Shown here piece after piece: positions 51,497 through 60,951 of a DNA stretch of 64,000 bases. Each line of letters opens with the position of its first letter. The stretch's first letter is position 1. The position numbers and the translations under genes were made by a program. Source of the stretch: Sulfuritalea sp. (GTDB lineage Bacteria > Pseudomonadota > Gammaproteobacteria > Burkholderiales > Rhodocyclaceae); the NCBI GenBank assembly GCA_023229685.1, contig JALNYT010000005.1:195814-259813 (forward strand), read 5' to 3'. Below the pieces are notes generated by a model. It was not told where the DNA came from. It made no database searches and worked only from the letters and a program-made list of their open reading frames with translations.

Positions 51497-52335
51497 AGCT
51501 TTCCGAATCCGACATTCTCAACGCCAGCATCCTGATCGTTGACGATCAGGAATCCAATGTCACTCTGCTTGAGCGACTGCTCAGTGAAGCCGGCTATACC
51601 AACGTTGCCTCGACCATGAATCCGGAGGAGGTCTGCGCGCTGCATCGCAAGAATTGCTACGACCTGATCCTGCTCGATCTGCAGATGCCCGGCATGGACG
51701 GGTTCCAGGTGATGGAAGGGCTCAAGACCAACGCTGCGGAAAGCTACCTTCCAGTCCTCGTGATCACAGCCCAACCGGGCCACAAGCTGCGCGCGTTGCA
51801 GGCCGGCGCCAAGGATTTCATCAGCAAGCCGTTCGATCTGATCGAAGTCAGGACGCGCATCCACAACATGCTGGAAGTGCGGCTGTTGTACAAGAAACTC
51901 GAGAATTACAGCAAGGAGCTGGAACAGACCGTGCTGGAGCGGACTGCCGAGCTGCGCGAAAGCGAAGCCCGCTTTCGCAGCCTGACCGAATTGGCCTCCG
52001 ACTGGTACTGGGAGCAGGACGAGAATGGCAACTTCACCAAGGTCTCCGGCCCGGTCCTGGAAATGCTCGGCATCCGGGTCGGTCCCTTGGAGGGAGAGGC
52101 AGCCGACAGACGGGTGGAAGGCTGGAACGAGAAGGAGCGGGCGGAGCTGCAGGCCGCCATTGCCGCCCGCGAGCCCTTCCTGGATCTGGTCTTCAGTCGC
52201 TGCAATCCGGATGGCACGCAACAAAAGTTTCAAGTAAGCGGGGAGCCGATGTTCAGCCAATCCTGCCGCTTCATCGGTTACCGCGGAATCGGTATGGAAA
52301 TCACTTCGAAAGACAAAGATGCCGTCACTCCATAA
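51493..52335 (+). CDS. Response regulator with receiver and PAS domains
   Basis: The 280-residue product has a REC domain (ILIVDDQESNVTLLERLL, phospho-Asp in LILLDLQMPGMDG, Lys in DFISKPFD), a helical linker (ELEQTVLERTAELRESEARF) and one PAS domain (SLTELASDWYWEQDENGNF). It lacks an output such as HTH, GGDEF or HisKA, so it probably passes the signal to a partner. It overlaps the kinase before it and the Crp-type gene after it (17 bases). Confidence 0.88.
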   Translation: MKLSESDILNASILIVDDQESNVTLLERLLSEAGYTNVASTMNPEEVCALHRKNCYDLILLDLQMPGMDGFQVMEGLKTNAAESYLPVLVITAQPGHKLRALQAGAKDFISKPFDLIEVRTRIHNMLEVRLLYKKLENYSKELEQTVLERTAELRESEARFRSLTELASDWYWEQDENGNFTKVSGPVLEMLGIRVGPLEGEAADRRVEGWNEKERAELQAAIAAREPFLDLVFSRCNPDGTQQKFQVSGEPMFSQSCRFIGYRGIGMEITSKDKDAVTP

Positions 52336-53119
52336 CCCGAGCCAAAACCGCCTTCTTGCCGCCCTGCCGACGGCGGAATTGGAGCGGCTGGCCGCGCATC
52401 TGGAACTGGTTCCGCTGCCGCTCGGCAAGATGCTCTACGAACCCGGCACACAATTGCAGCACGCCTATTTCCCCACCACCGCCATTGTGTCGCTGCACTA
52501 TGTCACGGAGTCCGGCGCGTCGGCAGAAACCGCGGGGGTCGGCAATGAAGGCGTCGTCGGTGTTTCGCTGTTCATGGGCGGCGACACCACGACAAGCTCG
52601 GCCGTGGTGCAGACCGCGGGTCACGCTTACCGGCTGGAGCGCCACACGCTGAAGCAGGAATTCGATCGCGCCGGCTCGATGCAGCGCCTGTTGCTGCGCT
52701 ACACCCAGGCGCTGATGACACAGATGTCCCAGACCGCGGCCTGCAACCGGCACCATTCAGTGGAGCAGCAACTGTGTCGCTGGCTGTTGCTGACCCACGA
52801 TCGCGTGTCCACCCGTGAGTTGGTCATCACGCAGGAACTGATCGCCGGCATGCTCGGCGTGCGCCGCGAAGGCGTTACGGAGGCGGCCGGGAACCTGCAG
52901 CGCGCGGGATTCATCAGTTACCGCCGCGGCCACATATCGGTGCTTGACCGAGCGGGGCTGGAGTCCCGCGCCTGCGAATGCTACGCCGTGGTCAGGAAGG
53001 AATTGAACCGCCTGTTGTCCGACGAGCAGTATCGACGGGACGTGCCGGCAGCAGCCGACAGCCGGACTCGGCCGACACAGCCGCGCGGAGCAGGCGGCGG
53101 ACCGGATTTTGCCCGCTGA
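52319..53119 (+). CDS. Crp/Fnr-family transcriptional regulator
   Basis: The 266-residue product has an N-terminal cyclic-nucleotide-binding-like beta-roll (LPLGKMLYEPGTQLQHAYFP, VGNEGVVGVSLFMGG) without the Arg needed for cAMP that I can see, a dimer helix, and an HTH_Crp_2 domain (ELIAGMLGVRREGVTEAAGN). It has no Fe-S Cys set. The tail after about residue 240 is Pro/Arg-rich and probably disordered. Sitting between signalling genes, it is the only clear DNA-binding output here, and may control the stress genes downstream. Confidence 0.85.
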   Translation: MPSLHNPSQNRLLAALPTAELERLAAHLELVPLPLGKMLYEPGTQLQHAYFPTTAIVSLHYVTESGASAETAGVGNEGVVGVSLFMGGDTTTSSAVVQTAGHAYRLERHTLKQEFDRAGSMQRLLLRYTQALMTQMSQTAACNRHHSVEQQLCRWLLLTHDRVSTRELVITQELIAGMLGVRREGVTEAAGNLQRAGFISYRRGHISVLDRAGLESRACECYAVVRKELNRLLSDEQYRRDVPAAADSRTRPTQPRGAGGGPDFAR

Positions 53120-53215
53120 TCGGTCGTGGCTGACCGATGGCGATGGATTGCAAGTCGCGCACAGTTGGGCTATGGTCAGCCGGGATCAATATGCCCCTGA
53201 GCAGGAGAGACGTTG

Positions 53216-55900
53216 ATGGCCCGAACGGCGCCACCGAGTAAACCCAAGGCGACCCGGCCTGCGCAGCGAATAGCGAAGGGCGCCACGACGCCGGTCAAGC
53301 GTGCCAAGGCAGGTGTCGAGCCAGGCAGCGAGCCGGCGGCGCGCCCTTTCGCCATTGTCGCCATCGGCGCCTCGGCGGGTGGCCTCGACGCCCTGGAGCA
53401 GTTCCTTGGCCATGTACCTGCCGGCAGTGGCATGGCGTTCGTTGTGATTCAGCATCTCGACCCCAACCACAAGGGCATGATGCCCGAGTTGCTGCAGCGG
53501 GCCACTGCCATGCCGGTGGCGCAGGCGAAGAACCGCATGAAGGTCAAGCCCGACTGCGTCTATGTGATTCCGCCCAACCGGGATCTGTCGATCCTGCATG
53601 ACACCCTCCATCTGCTCGAACTCGCCGCACCGCGCGGCCTGCGTCTGCCGATCGACTTTTTCTTCCGCGCCCTGGCCGACGACCGGCGCGAGCAGGCGAT
53701 CGGCGTCATTCTCTCGGGCATGGGTTCGGACGGCACGCTGGGCCTGCGCGCCATCAAGGAGAAAGGCGGCCTGGTGCTGGTGCAGGATCCGGCGACCGCC
53801 AAGTTCGACAGCATGCCGAAGAGCGCCATCGATGCCGGGCTGGCCGACATTGTCGCCGCGGCCGAGGAACTGCCGCAGCGCATCATCGACACCCTTCGTT
53901 ATGGTCCGCGGCCGGCCACCGGTGCGGCCGAACCCGAGGCGGAAACCTTGGCCCAGAAGAGCGGCTTCGACAAGATCAGCATCCTGCTGCGGGCGCGCAC
54001 CGGCCACGATTTTTCCCTCTACAAGAAAACCACGGTCTATCGCCGCATCGAGCGCCGCATGGCCATCCACCAGATCAAGCGCATTGCCGACTACGTGCGT
54101 TACCTGCGCGAGAACCCCCAGGAAGTCGACCTGCTGTTCAAGGAACTGCTGATCGGCGTCACGAGTTTCTTCCGCGACCCGGCGATTTGGGCCTACCTGC
54201 AGGAACAGGCTCTGCCCGCACTGTTGGCCGCGTCGCCGGACGGCGGCGCACTGCGCGCCTGGGTAGCCGGCTGTTCCACCGGCGAAGAGGCTTATTCACT
54301 GGCCATCGCCTTCCGCGAAGTGCAGGAACGCCTGAAACTTCCCGCACACCATGTGCTGCAGATCTTCGCCACCGACCTCGACCCGGATGCCATCGCCAAG
54401 GCGCGGCAGGGCTTTTATCCGGCCAATATCGCCGCCGACGTTGCGCCGCAGCGCCTGAAGCGATTCTTCGTTCAAGACGGCAATGGTTACCGGGTCGCCA
54501 AGGAAATCCGCGAGATGGTGGTGTTCGCACCGCAGAACGTGGTCATGGACCCGCCGTTCACCAAGCTGGACATCCTCACCTGTCGCAATCTGTTGATCTA
54601 CCTCGGCCCCGAGTTGCAGAAAAAGCTGCTGCCGCTGTTCCATTACAGCCTCAAGCCGGGCGGCCTTCTGATGCTGGGCAGCGCCGAGTCGATCGGCGGC
54701 TTCACCGATCTGTTCACGCCACTCGAAGGCAAAGCACGCCTGTTCTGGCGCAGCAGCGGTTCGCTGCGAGCCTTTGAGCTTGAATTTCCTACGCGTCACT
54801 TACCGATCAACACCGAATCCGCCATGAATCCGAAACCCAAAGCGCCTGCAGCCAATCTGCAAAACCTCGCCGACCAGTTGCTGCTGCAGCAGTTTTCTCC
54901 CGCCGCGGTACTGGTCACCGGTGCCGGTGACGTGGTCTACATCAGCGGCCGTACCGGCAAGTATCTGGAGCCCGCAGCCGGCAAGGCGAACTGGAATATT
55001 CATGCGATGGCGCGCGAGGGCCTGCGCCAGGAACTTGCCCTGGCCCTGCCCAAGGCGCTGCGCAGTGGCCAGCGCGTGATCTGCCGCAATCTGTCAGTTG
55101 GCACCAACGGCGGCACGCAGCAGGTGGACCTGACGGTGAATCCGGTCATGGAACCGGCCGCCCTGCAGGGCATGGCGATGGTGGTGTTTGCCGATGTCGA
55201 CACGCCGCAAGCGGCGCAAACGCCAGACAGCGACAGCGGCAAAGCGGCTCCGCGCACTGGCCGGCGCGTGGCGGAACTGGAGCAGGCACTGGCTCAGGCG
55301 CGGCAGGAAATCCAGGCCTTGCGCGAGGAAATGCAGACCTCGCAGGAGGAACTCAAATCATCCAACGAAGAGATGCAATCGACCAATGAAGAGCTGCAGT
55401 CGACCAATGAGGAGTTGACCACCTCCAAGGAGGAAATGCAGTCCCTCAACGAGGAACTGCAGACGGTGAATCTCGAGCTGCAATCGAAGGTGGATGAGTT
55501 GTCGTCGATCAACAACGACATGAAGAATCTGCTCAACAGCACCGACATGGCCACCGTCTTCCTCGACAACGTGCTGCATGTGCGGCGCTTCACCACCCAG
55601 GCGACGCGGCTCTTCAAGCTGCTTCCGGGCGACGTCGGCCGGCCGCTGTCGGACATTGCAAGCGACCTGGTTTATCCGGGGCTGCTGGCTGACGCCGCGG
55701 AGGTGCTGAACACGCTGGCCTTCTCGGAGCGGGAGATCGCTACCGGCGACGGGCGCTGGTTCCAGGTCAAGATCATGCCCTACCGCACCCTGGAAAACGT
55801 CATCGACGGCGTCGTCATCACCTTGAACGACATTGGCCGGGCCAAGCGCCTGGAAGCGGAATTGCGGGCGATTGGCGGCAAGGCGAAGGAACAGCCGTGA
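53216..55900 (+). CDS. CheB-CheR-PAS fusion protein
   Basis: The 894-residue protein carries a CheB methylesterase (about 45-230: Ser in GASAGG, His in IQHLDPNHKG, Asp in SGMGSDGTLG), a CheR methyltransferase (about 245-510: VTSFFRDP, WVAGCSTGEEAYSLAI), a long coiled coil of repeated S-T-N-E-E-L/M-Q units (about 685-770), and a PAS_10-type domain at the end. No chemoreceptor or other che gene is near. It has no receiver or kinase domain, so it probably works with the adjacent hybrid kinases in a non-chemotactic pathway. The ATG at 53216 has an AGGAGA site. Confidence 0.92.
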   Translation: MARTAPPSKPKATRPAQRIAKGATTPVKRAKAGVEPGSEPAARPFAIVAIGASAGGLDALEQFLGHVPAGSGMAFVVIQHLDPNHKGMMPELLQRATAMPVAQAKNRMKVKPDCVYVIPPNRDLSILHDTLHLLELAAPRGLRLPIDFFFRALADDRREQAIGVILSGMGSDGTLGLRAIKEKGGLVLVQDPATAKFDSMPKSAIDAGLADIVAAAEELPQRIIDTLRYGPRPATGAAEPEAETLAQKSGFDKISILLRARTGHDFSLYKKTTVYRRIERRMAIHQIKRIADYVRYLRENPQEVDLLFKELLIGVTSFFRDPAIWAYLQEQALPALLAASPDGGALRAWVAGCSTGEEAYSLAIAFREVQERLKLPAHHVLQIFATDLDPDAIAKARQGFYPANIAADVAPQRLKRFFVQDGNGYRVAKEIREMVVFAPQNVVMDPPFTKLDILTCRNLLIYLGPELQKKLLPLFHYSLKPGGLLMLGSAESIGGFTDLFTPLEGKARLFWRSSGSLRAFELEFPTRHLPINTESAMNPKPKAPAANLQNLADQLLLQQFSPAAVLVTGAGDVVYISGRTGKYLEPAAGKANWNIHAMAREGLRQELALALPKALRSGQRVICRNLSVGTNGGTQQVDLTVNPVMEPAALQGMAMVVFADVDTPQAAQTPDSDSGKAAPRTGRRVAELEQALAQARQEIQALREEMQTSQEELKSSNEEMQSTNEELQSTNEELTTSKEEMQSLNEELQTVNLELQSKVDELSSINNDMKNLLNSTDMATVFLDNVLHVRRFTTQATRLFKLLPGDVGRPLSDIASDLVYPGLLADAAEVLNTLAFSEREIATGDGRWFQVKIMPYRTLENVIDGVVITLNDIGRAKRLEAELRAIGGKAKEQP

Positions 55901-57696
55901 CAAAGAACGATAAAGACGCCGCCGGCTTGCGCGACGCCGCTGAAGCGCGGCTGAAGGACGACCCGCAGGCAGCAGCCGTCAGCAACAGCGGTCAGTCCCG
56001 ACAGCTGCACGAGTTGCAGGTGCACCAGATCGAGCTGGAAATGCAGAACGACGAGTTGCGCCAGTCCCGCATCGAACTCGAAGAGTTGCTCACCCGCTAT
56101 ATCGAACTGTACGACTTCGCCCCGGTCGGCTATCTCACGCTCACGTCGGACGGCCTGATCGCGGAGATCAACCTGACCGGCGCCAAGCTGCTGGGGGTAG
56201 AGCGCAGGAATCTGCTGAGAAAGCGCTTCACGTCTTTCGTCACTGCTGGCGATCAGGATCGCTGGGCCAGGTTTTTCCTGAGCGTGAAGGGCCGCGAGGA
56301 GCAAGACCAGGGGGAATTGGCGTTGCAACGTGGCGACGGCAGGATCTTTCATGCACAGCTGGATTGCGTGCGCCACAGAATCATGCCCAACGACATACCG
56401 GGAGTCGGCGCTGGCGGTACGGCGAGCCCCCGCGAAGCAAGCATCCTGGGGGTGAGTATTGCCCTGACCGACATCAGCGTGCGCAAGCGTGTCGAAGCGC
56501 AGCTGAACGAGGCCATGGCCGCCGCGGAAAAAGCCAACCGGGCGAAAACCGAATTTCTCTCCAGCATGAGCCACGAGTTGCGCACGCCGCTCAATGCGAT
56601 TCTCGGTTTCGCCCAGCTCATGGAATCCGGTACGCCGCCGCCGACGCCCCCCCAGAAAAGCAGTCTCGACCAGATTCTCAAGGCGGGATGGTACCTGCTG
56701 GAACTGATCAACGAAATTCTCGACTTGGCGCAGATCGAGTCGGGCAAGGTGATGTTGTCGCGGGAGCCGGTCTCGCTGGCCGATGTCATGCTCGAGTGCC
56801 AGACCATGATCGAGCCGCAGGCACAGAAGCGCGGCATCGACCTGACCTTTCCGCGCCTCGACACTACGCTCTATGTCAACGTCGACCGGACCCGGGTCAA
56901 GCAGGTTCTGATCAACCTGATGTTCAACGCCGTCAAGTACAACAGGCCGCAAGGCGCGGTCATCGTGGAGTGCGCAGCGAGCTCCCGGAATTCGATTCGT
57001 ATCAGCGTTCGCGACACGGGGGTCGGACTGTCTGCGGAACAGATGGCAGAGCTTTTCCAGCCCTTCAATCGTCTCGGCAAGGAAGCCGGTACGGAGGAAG
57101 GCACCGGCATCGGCCTGGTGGTTACCAAGCGGCTGGTCGAACTGATGGCCGGCACCATTGGCGTGGATAGCACGGTCGGGGAAGGCAGTGTGTTCTGGGT
57201 CGAATTTGACCGGATCACTGCGCCGTCGGCGGCAAGTCGTGAAGCCTTGCGGGCGTCGCTGCACGTGCCGGCGCAGGTGGCCGCCGGCACGTCGCTGCGC
57301 ACCGTGCTGCTGGTGGAAGACAATCCGGCCAATCTGGAACTGGTCGAGCAACTCATCGGGCGCCGCCCCGACTTGCGCCTGATTTCCGCGGCGGATGGCA
57401 ATCTCGGCATCGAGTTTGCACGCACCCATCTGCCGGAGGTGATTCTGATGGACATCAACCTGCCCGGCATCAACGGCATGGACGCCATGAAAATCCTGCG
57501 TGCAGACCCGTCAACGGCGCATATCCCCATCATCGCGCTCAGCGCCAATGCGGCGCCCCGCGATATCGAGACGGCCCTCCATGCAGGATTCTTCAGCTAC
57601 CTGACGAAGCCGATCAAGGTCAACGAATTCATGGATACACTGGTCGTGGCACTGAAATTTGCGCGAAAGACAGCGGACCGCGCCGAGGAAAAATAG
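55897..57696 (+). CDS. Hybrid histidine kinase: PAS, HisKA, HATPase, REC
   Basis: A GTG start overlaps the CheB-CheR stop by 4 bases. The 599-residue product has a coiled coil (LHELQVHQIELEMQNDEL), a PAS domain (about 70-205), HisKA with SHELRTPLNAILGFAQ, HATPase and a C-terminal receiver (LMDINLPGINGMDAMKI). No membrane helix is present, so it is cytosolic. From HisKA onward it is a close paralogue of the kinase at 47480, at DNA level too. A dispersed-motif copy is read as VGAGGTA near the end of the PAS domain. Confidence 0.92.
   Translation: MTKNDKDAAGLRDAAEARLKDDPQAAAVSNSGQSRQLHELQVHQIELEMQNDELRQSRIELEELLTRYIELYDFAPVGYLTLTSDGLIAEINLTGAKLLGVERRNLLRKRFTSFVTAGDQDRWARFFLSVKGREEQDQGELALQRGDGRIFHAQLDCVRHRIMPNDIPGVGAGGTASPREASILGVSIALTDISVRKRVEAQLNEAMAAAEKANRAKTEFLSSMSHELRTPLNAILGFAQLMESGTPPPTPPQKSSLDQILKAGWYLLELINEILDLAQIESGKVMLSREPVSLADVMLECQTMIEPQAQKRGIDLTFPRLDTTLYVNVDRTRVKQVLINLMFNAVKYNRPQGAVIVECAASSRNSIRISVRDTGVGLSAEQMAELFQPFNRLGKEAGTEEGTGIGLVVTKRLVELMAGTIGVDSTVGEGSVFWVEFDRITAPSAASREALRASLHVPAQVAAGTSLRTVLLVEDNPANLELVEQLIGRRPDLRLISAADGNLGIEFARTHLPEVILMDINLPGINGMDAMKILRADPSTAHIPIIALSANAAPRDIETALHAGFFSYLTKPIKVNEFMDTLVVALKFARKTADRAEEK
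56400..56423 (+). repeat. Dispersed 22-bp motif, copy 9 (in a kinase)
   Basis: The plus strand reads GGGAGTCGGCGCTGGCGGTA then CGGC, one mismatch within the core, encoding VGAGGTA in a loop near the end of the PAS domain. Confidence 0.8.
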
Positions 57697-57779
57697 AACA
57701 CGGCTGAAACTGTTGCAGTCCCGCGCGTCAGCACCGGGATCGTGATTACCGGTTGCCCGCAATTCGCGTCGAATACGAG

Positions 57780-58415
57780 TCAGCCGGTGGCGAGCAGGGG
57801 AAACAGGGCGCGCAGGCCGCTGGCGATCATCTCCACCGCCATCGCCGCGAGGATGAAGCCACCGACGCGTTCGACGATGTCCAGTGTTGACTGGCGGATT
57901 TGCTCGCCGCGATGGCAGGCTGTATGGAAGGTAAACCAGCACGCGATGCCGACGATGAGAATCGGCACGATGACGTGAATCAGATCCGTGTAGGCATGCC
58001 ATTCGCTATTGCCCATGACATAGCTGAAGGCCGCAGGCCCGGCCAACAGGGGCACCGCCAGCGGAACAATCGACGCCTCACTGGCGCGGCTGCCGGACGC
58101 GGTTGACGGCAGTCCCTTGAAGCTGGTTTCCTGGCCCAGCACCATCGCTATTGCCAGCAGCAAGACAATGATGCCTCCGCCAACCCGCATGGCGCCGAGC
58201 GATACGCCAAGCAGACCCAATAGAGGCATTCCCAGAAAAGCCGCCACCAGCAATGCGACGGTGACGCTGAGGCCTATGGTTCGTGCGAAGCGGGACTTTC
58301 GCTGCAGATCCAGTTCTCGCGTGGTGGCAAGAAACAGCGGAGCCATGGTGACGGGTCCGACCAGGGCAAACAGCGTGATGGTTTTCTTGAGAGTGAGTGC
58401 GGTAATCGTCAGCAT
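57780..58415 (-). CDS. MarC-family integral membrane protein
   Basis: The 211-residue product has six hydrophobic segments, with ITLFALVGPVTMAPLFLA near the N-terminus and LAVPLLAGPAAFSYVM in the middle, both typical of MarC/UPF0056. The family's function is unresolved; it is not the multiple-resistance determinant it was named for. It converges with the kinase operon; the 83-base gap has no clear terminator. Confidence 0.9.
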   Translation of the reverse strand: MLTITALTLKKTITLFALVGPVTMAPLFLATTRELDLQRKSRFARTIGLSVTVALLVAAFLGMPLLGLLGVSLGAMRVGGGIIVLLLAIAMVLGQETSFKGLPSTASGSRASEASIVPLAVPLLAGPAAFSYVMGNSEWHAYTDLIHVIVPILIVGIACWFTFHTACHRGEQIRQSTLDIVERVGGFILAAMAVEMIASGLRALFPLLATG

Positions 58416-58620
58416 TGCCGGTTTCTCCTGGGAGCCTGTTTCAGGATGGATCGTACCGCGTGTCGCGGTTCGTTGGGAGCGTGCAGCAGGCTGTGCATCA
58501 TTCCCGCCAGGACAATAGTCGACGGTGCGCTGGCGTACAGACCAGGCACAGCGCCGGGCTCAAGATTCACTGCATGAGCGCCGACCTTTCGTTGCGCCTT
58601 GAGCACCACAGGAGGCTGGA

Positions 58621-58833
58621 ATGAACGGAAAACGATTCGCAGGCATTTGGCTTCAGCTTGCTGGAAGAGTGAATCAGGCCTGGGGCGAACTGACCGACGA
58701 TCCGCTGCGCGAGACCGCCGGCAGGCGCGACCAGGTTACTGGCAAAACGCAGCAGGCCGGCGCAATCGCGCAGGAGGCAGCGGCGCGCCAACTGAGGGAT
58801 TTCCAGCATGACAACCGTAATTGGTATTTCTAA
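58621..58833 (+). CDS. CsbD-like small stress protein (70 aa)
   Basis: The product begins MNGKRFAGIWLQLAGRVNQA and continues WGELTDDPLRETAGRRDQVT, the CsbD pattern with a second half-repeat (GKTQQAGAIAQEAAARQ). Such proteins are abundant under general stress; their mechanism is unknown. A GGAGG site precedes the ATG. It is first in a run of small plus-strand stress genes; the 58416-58620 gap behind marC holds the promoter region and no other gene that I see. Confidence 0.82.
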   Translation: MNGKRFAGIWLQLAGRVNQAWGELTDDPLRETAGRRDQVTGKTQQAGAIAQEAAARQLRDFQHDNRNWYF

Positions 58834-58845
58834 AGGAGCGTGAAA

Positions 58846-59934
58846 ATGAACAAGAAGATTATTCTTGGATGGTTCGCATTGGCGGCATTCTTTCCCCTGG
58901 CATTTTCGGCGAGCCAGGCCCAGGCACAGGCCCAGTACTCTGCAGCGTCCGCCGCAGCGCGAATCGACGGCTTCGACGTGGAACCGGTGGCGAAACCGGC
59001 TGCGGGCAACGAACTGGCATTTACCTTGTACGGCAGTCCCGGCGGCACCGCGGCAGTCCAGATCGGCGGCGCGACCGGAGGCGTGGTCCTGGTGGAAACC
59101 GAGGCCGGGGTCTATGAAGGCACTTACACCATCCGCAAGCGGGACAAGATTACTGCCAGAAGCACGGCTACCGCCAACCTGCGCGTGGGCAACCGGGTGG
59201 CCAGCGCCATCCTCGATGAGCCGCTGATCGGCAGAGCGTCCCCGAGACGGCCCGCGCCGCAAGCGATCTCGGCCGCAGGTCCGAAAATCGACCGCTTCGA
59301 TGTGGACGCGCCTGCGCGTCTTGTGGCCGGAGAAGAGTTGATGCTGACCCTGTCCGGAAGTCCGGGCGGCACCGCGAGCGCCAGGATAGCCGGCGTCAAG
59401 GGCAAGATCGTGTTGGACGAGGTCAGGGCCGGTGTCTACGAAGGCAGCTACACGATCAAGAATCGCGACCGGATTGCAGACAATGCGGCCGTGACGGCGA
59501 ATCTCCGTATCGACAAGCGGGAAACCAGCGCGGTGCTCGGCCACTCGCTGGTGGCAGCTTCCCGTACTCAGTCAAGTCCTCGGCCGGCGGCCCGGTTGTG
59601 CGTCAATTGCGGCGTGGTCGAAGCGATCAACGTGATTGAAGTCAAAGGGCAGGGAAGCTATCTCGGGCCCATTGCCGGTGGCGTCGCCGGAGCCTTGCTC
59701 GGCAGCCAGGTCGGCCATGGCTCGGGCACCACGATAGCCACGGTGGTAGGTGCCGCAGGCGGCGCATACGCCGGCAGCGCAATCGAAAAGAGCGTGAAGA
59801 CGACGAAGCACTACGAAGTGGTCGTGCGCCTCGAAAACGGCGGCTCCCAGACAATTTCCTATGCGGCACAACCCGGCTTTGCCGTGGGCACCAAGGTCAA
59901 GGTGGCCAACGGCGCTCTGACCGTCGTTCAATAG
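58846..59934 (+). CDS. Exported protein with duplicated domain and glycine-zipper C-terminus
   Basis: The 362-residue protein has a signal peptide (LGWFALAAFFPLAFSASQAQA), two homologous units of about 90 residues (IDGFDVEPVAKPAAGNELAF and IDRFDVDAPARLVAGEELML, each continuing to GVYEG-T/S-YTI), and a C-terminal glycine-zipper 2TM domain (LGPIAGGVAGALLGSQVGHG) as in SlyB/Rick_17kDa envelope proteins. The duplicated unit resembles an Ig-like beta module. The ATG at 58846 is used, 9 bases after AAAGGAG. Probably outer-membrane associated; function unknown. Confidence 0.78.
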   Translation: MNKKIILGWFALAAFFPLAFSASQAQAQAQYSAASAAARIDGFDVEPVAKPAAGNELAFTLYGSPGGTAAVQIGGATGGVVLVETEAGVYEGTYTIRKRDKITARSTATANLRVGNRVASAILDEPLIGRASPRRPAPQAISAAGPKIDRFDVDAPARLVAGEELMLTLSGSPGGTASARIAGVKGKIVLDEVRAGVYEGSYTIKNRDRIADNAAVTANLRIDKRETSAVLGHSLVAASRTQSSPRPAARLCVNCGVVEAINVIEVKGQGSYLGPIAGGVAGALLGSQVGHGSGTTIATVVGAAGGAYAGSAIEKSVKTTKHYEVVVRLENGGSQTISYAAQPGFAVGTKVKVANGALTVVQ

Positions 59935-60008
59935 CAACGGGCGCCGGATGAACGTCAGGAAATAATTCTTGTACTGCAATTTCGCAATTTCAAAAAAGAG
60001 GTCACAAA

Positions 60009-60158
60009 ATGCTCTACACAATCGCCGTCGTTCTGCTCATCCTGTGGCTGCTCGGGCTGGTCACGTCATACACCCTGGGCGGCTTCATCCATATCCTGCT
60101 CGTGATTGCCATCGTCGTGGTACTGCTGAGAATCATCAGCGGGCGCAAGGTGCTTTAG
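60009..60158 (+). CDS. Lmo0937-family small membrane protein (49 aa)
   Basis: The product MLYTIAVVLLILWLLGLVTS then YTLGGFIHILLVIAIVVVLL and a short basic tail has two membrane helices. The L-x-W-L-L-G and G-G-F-I-H-I-L-L-V-I-A motifs define the Lmo0937/DUF5670 family. An AGAGG site precedes the ATG. It is often found beside CsbD and BON stress genes, as here. Confidence 0.88.
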   Translation: MLYTIAVVLLILWLLGLVTSYTLGGFIHILLVIAIVVVLLRIISGRKVL

Positions 60159-60287
60159 GTTCCGTGCAGCTATGGACGCCAGCGCACAGAACGCGCCGGA
60201 TCTTGTGTTTAGTCTCATCAACGGTCAGCGCCGGATACAAATGCGGCGGTCCCGACCATCGATAACATTCACCCTCAGGAGAGCACC

Positions 60288-60464
60288 ATGAACAAGGATC
60301 AAAGCAAAGGCCGCGTCGAAGAAGTCAAGGGCAAGGTAAAGCAAGTCGCCGGCATCGTAACCGGCAACAAGGAGCTGGAACACAAAGGCAAGATTCAAGA
60401 TTTGAAAGGTCAGGTCCAGGCGGTGTATGGCGATCTGAAAGCCGACATCAAGAAGGTCAGCTAA
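60288..60464 (+). CDS. CsbD family protein (58 aa)
   Basis: MNKDQSKGRVEEVKGKVKQV and then AGIVTGNKELEHKGKIQDLK match CsbD closely, with its two-helix repeat and high Lys content. An AGGAG site lies 7 bases before the ATG. It is likely induced by osmotic or envelope stress with its neighbours. Confidence 0.9.
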   Translation: MNKDQSKGRVEEVKGKVKQVAGIVTGNKELEHKGKIQDLKGQVQAVYGDLKADIKKVS

Positions 60465-60594
60465 GCCGGGCCTCGTGTCCAAGCGCTTGCAGTCGTGTCA
60501 GCCATTTGGCATGAAGCGCGACTGCAAGCGTGAACAAGTCGAATGAAGCCGTCCGACGATGCATCTCCCCAAATCACCCAGCAAAGGAAAGACC

Positions 60595-60951
60595 ATGAAC
60601 AAGCTAAACCTGACCACAATCGCAGCAGCGATCGCCATCGTTTTCAGTACCGGTGCGATGGCGGCCGACAGTGCAACAGATCAATCCAAGGCCACCGCAC
60701 CGGCGTCCAAGACGGAATCTCCCGGGGCATATGCCGACGACGCCGTCATCACCACCAAGGTGAAGGCCGCGATACTGAAGGCATCATCGCTCAAGTCGGC
60801 CGAAATCAACGTCGAAACCTACCAAGGCATTGTTCAGCTGACCGGCTTCGTCAGTTCCAAAGCCGCGATCAAAAAGGCGGTCAAAATTGCACGCAGCGTC
60901 AAGGGCGTGAAATCCGTCAAGAACGACATGGTTGTCAAAGGCAAGCAGTAA
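60595..60951 (+). CDS. Periplasmic BON-domain protein (OsmY-like)
   Basis: The 118-residue product has a signal peptide (IAAAIAIVFSTGAMAADS) and one BON domain (DDAVITTKVKAAIL, INVETYQGIVQLTGFVSSKA, ARSVKGVKSVKNDMVVK). OsmY-type proteins bind membranes under osmotic stress. The ATG at 60595 follows AAAGGAAAG; an upstream frame start at 60559 is rejected. Confidence 0.9.
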   Translation: MNKLNLTTIAAAIAIVFSTGAMAADSATDQSKATAPASKTESPGAYADDAVITTKVKAAILKASSLKSAEINVETYQGIVQLTGFVSSKAAIKKAVKIARSVKGVKSVKNDMVVKGKQ

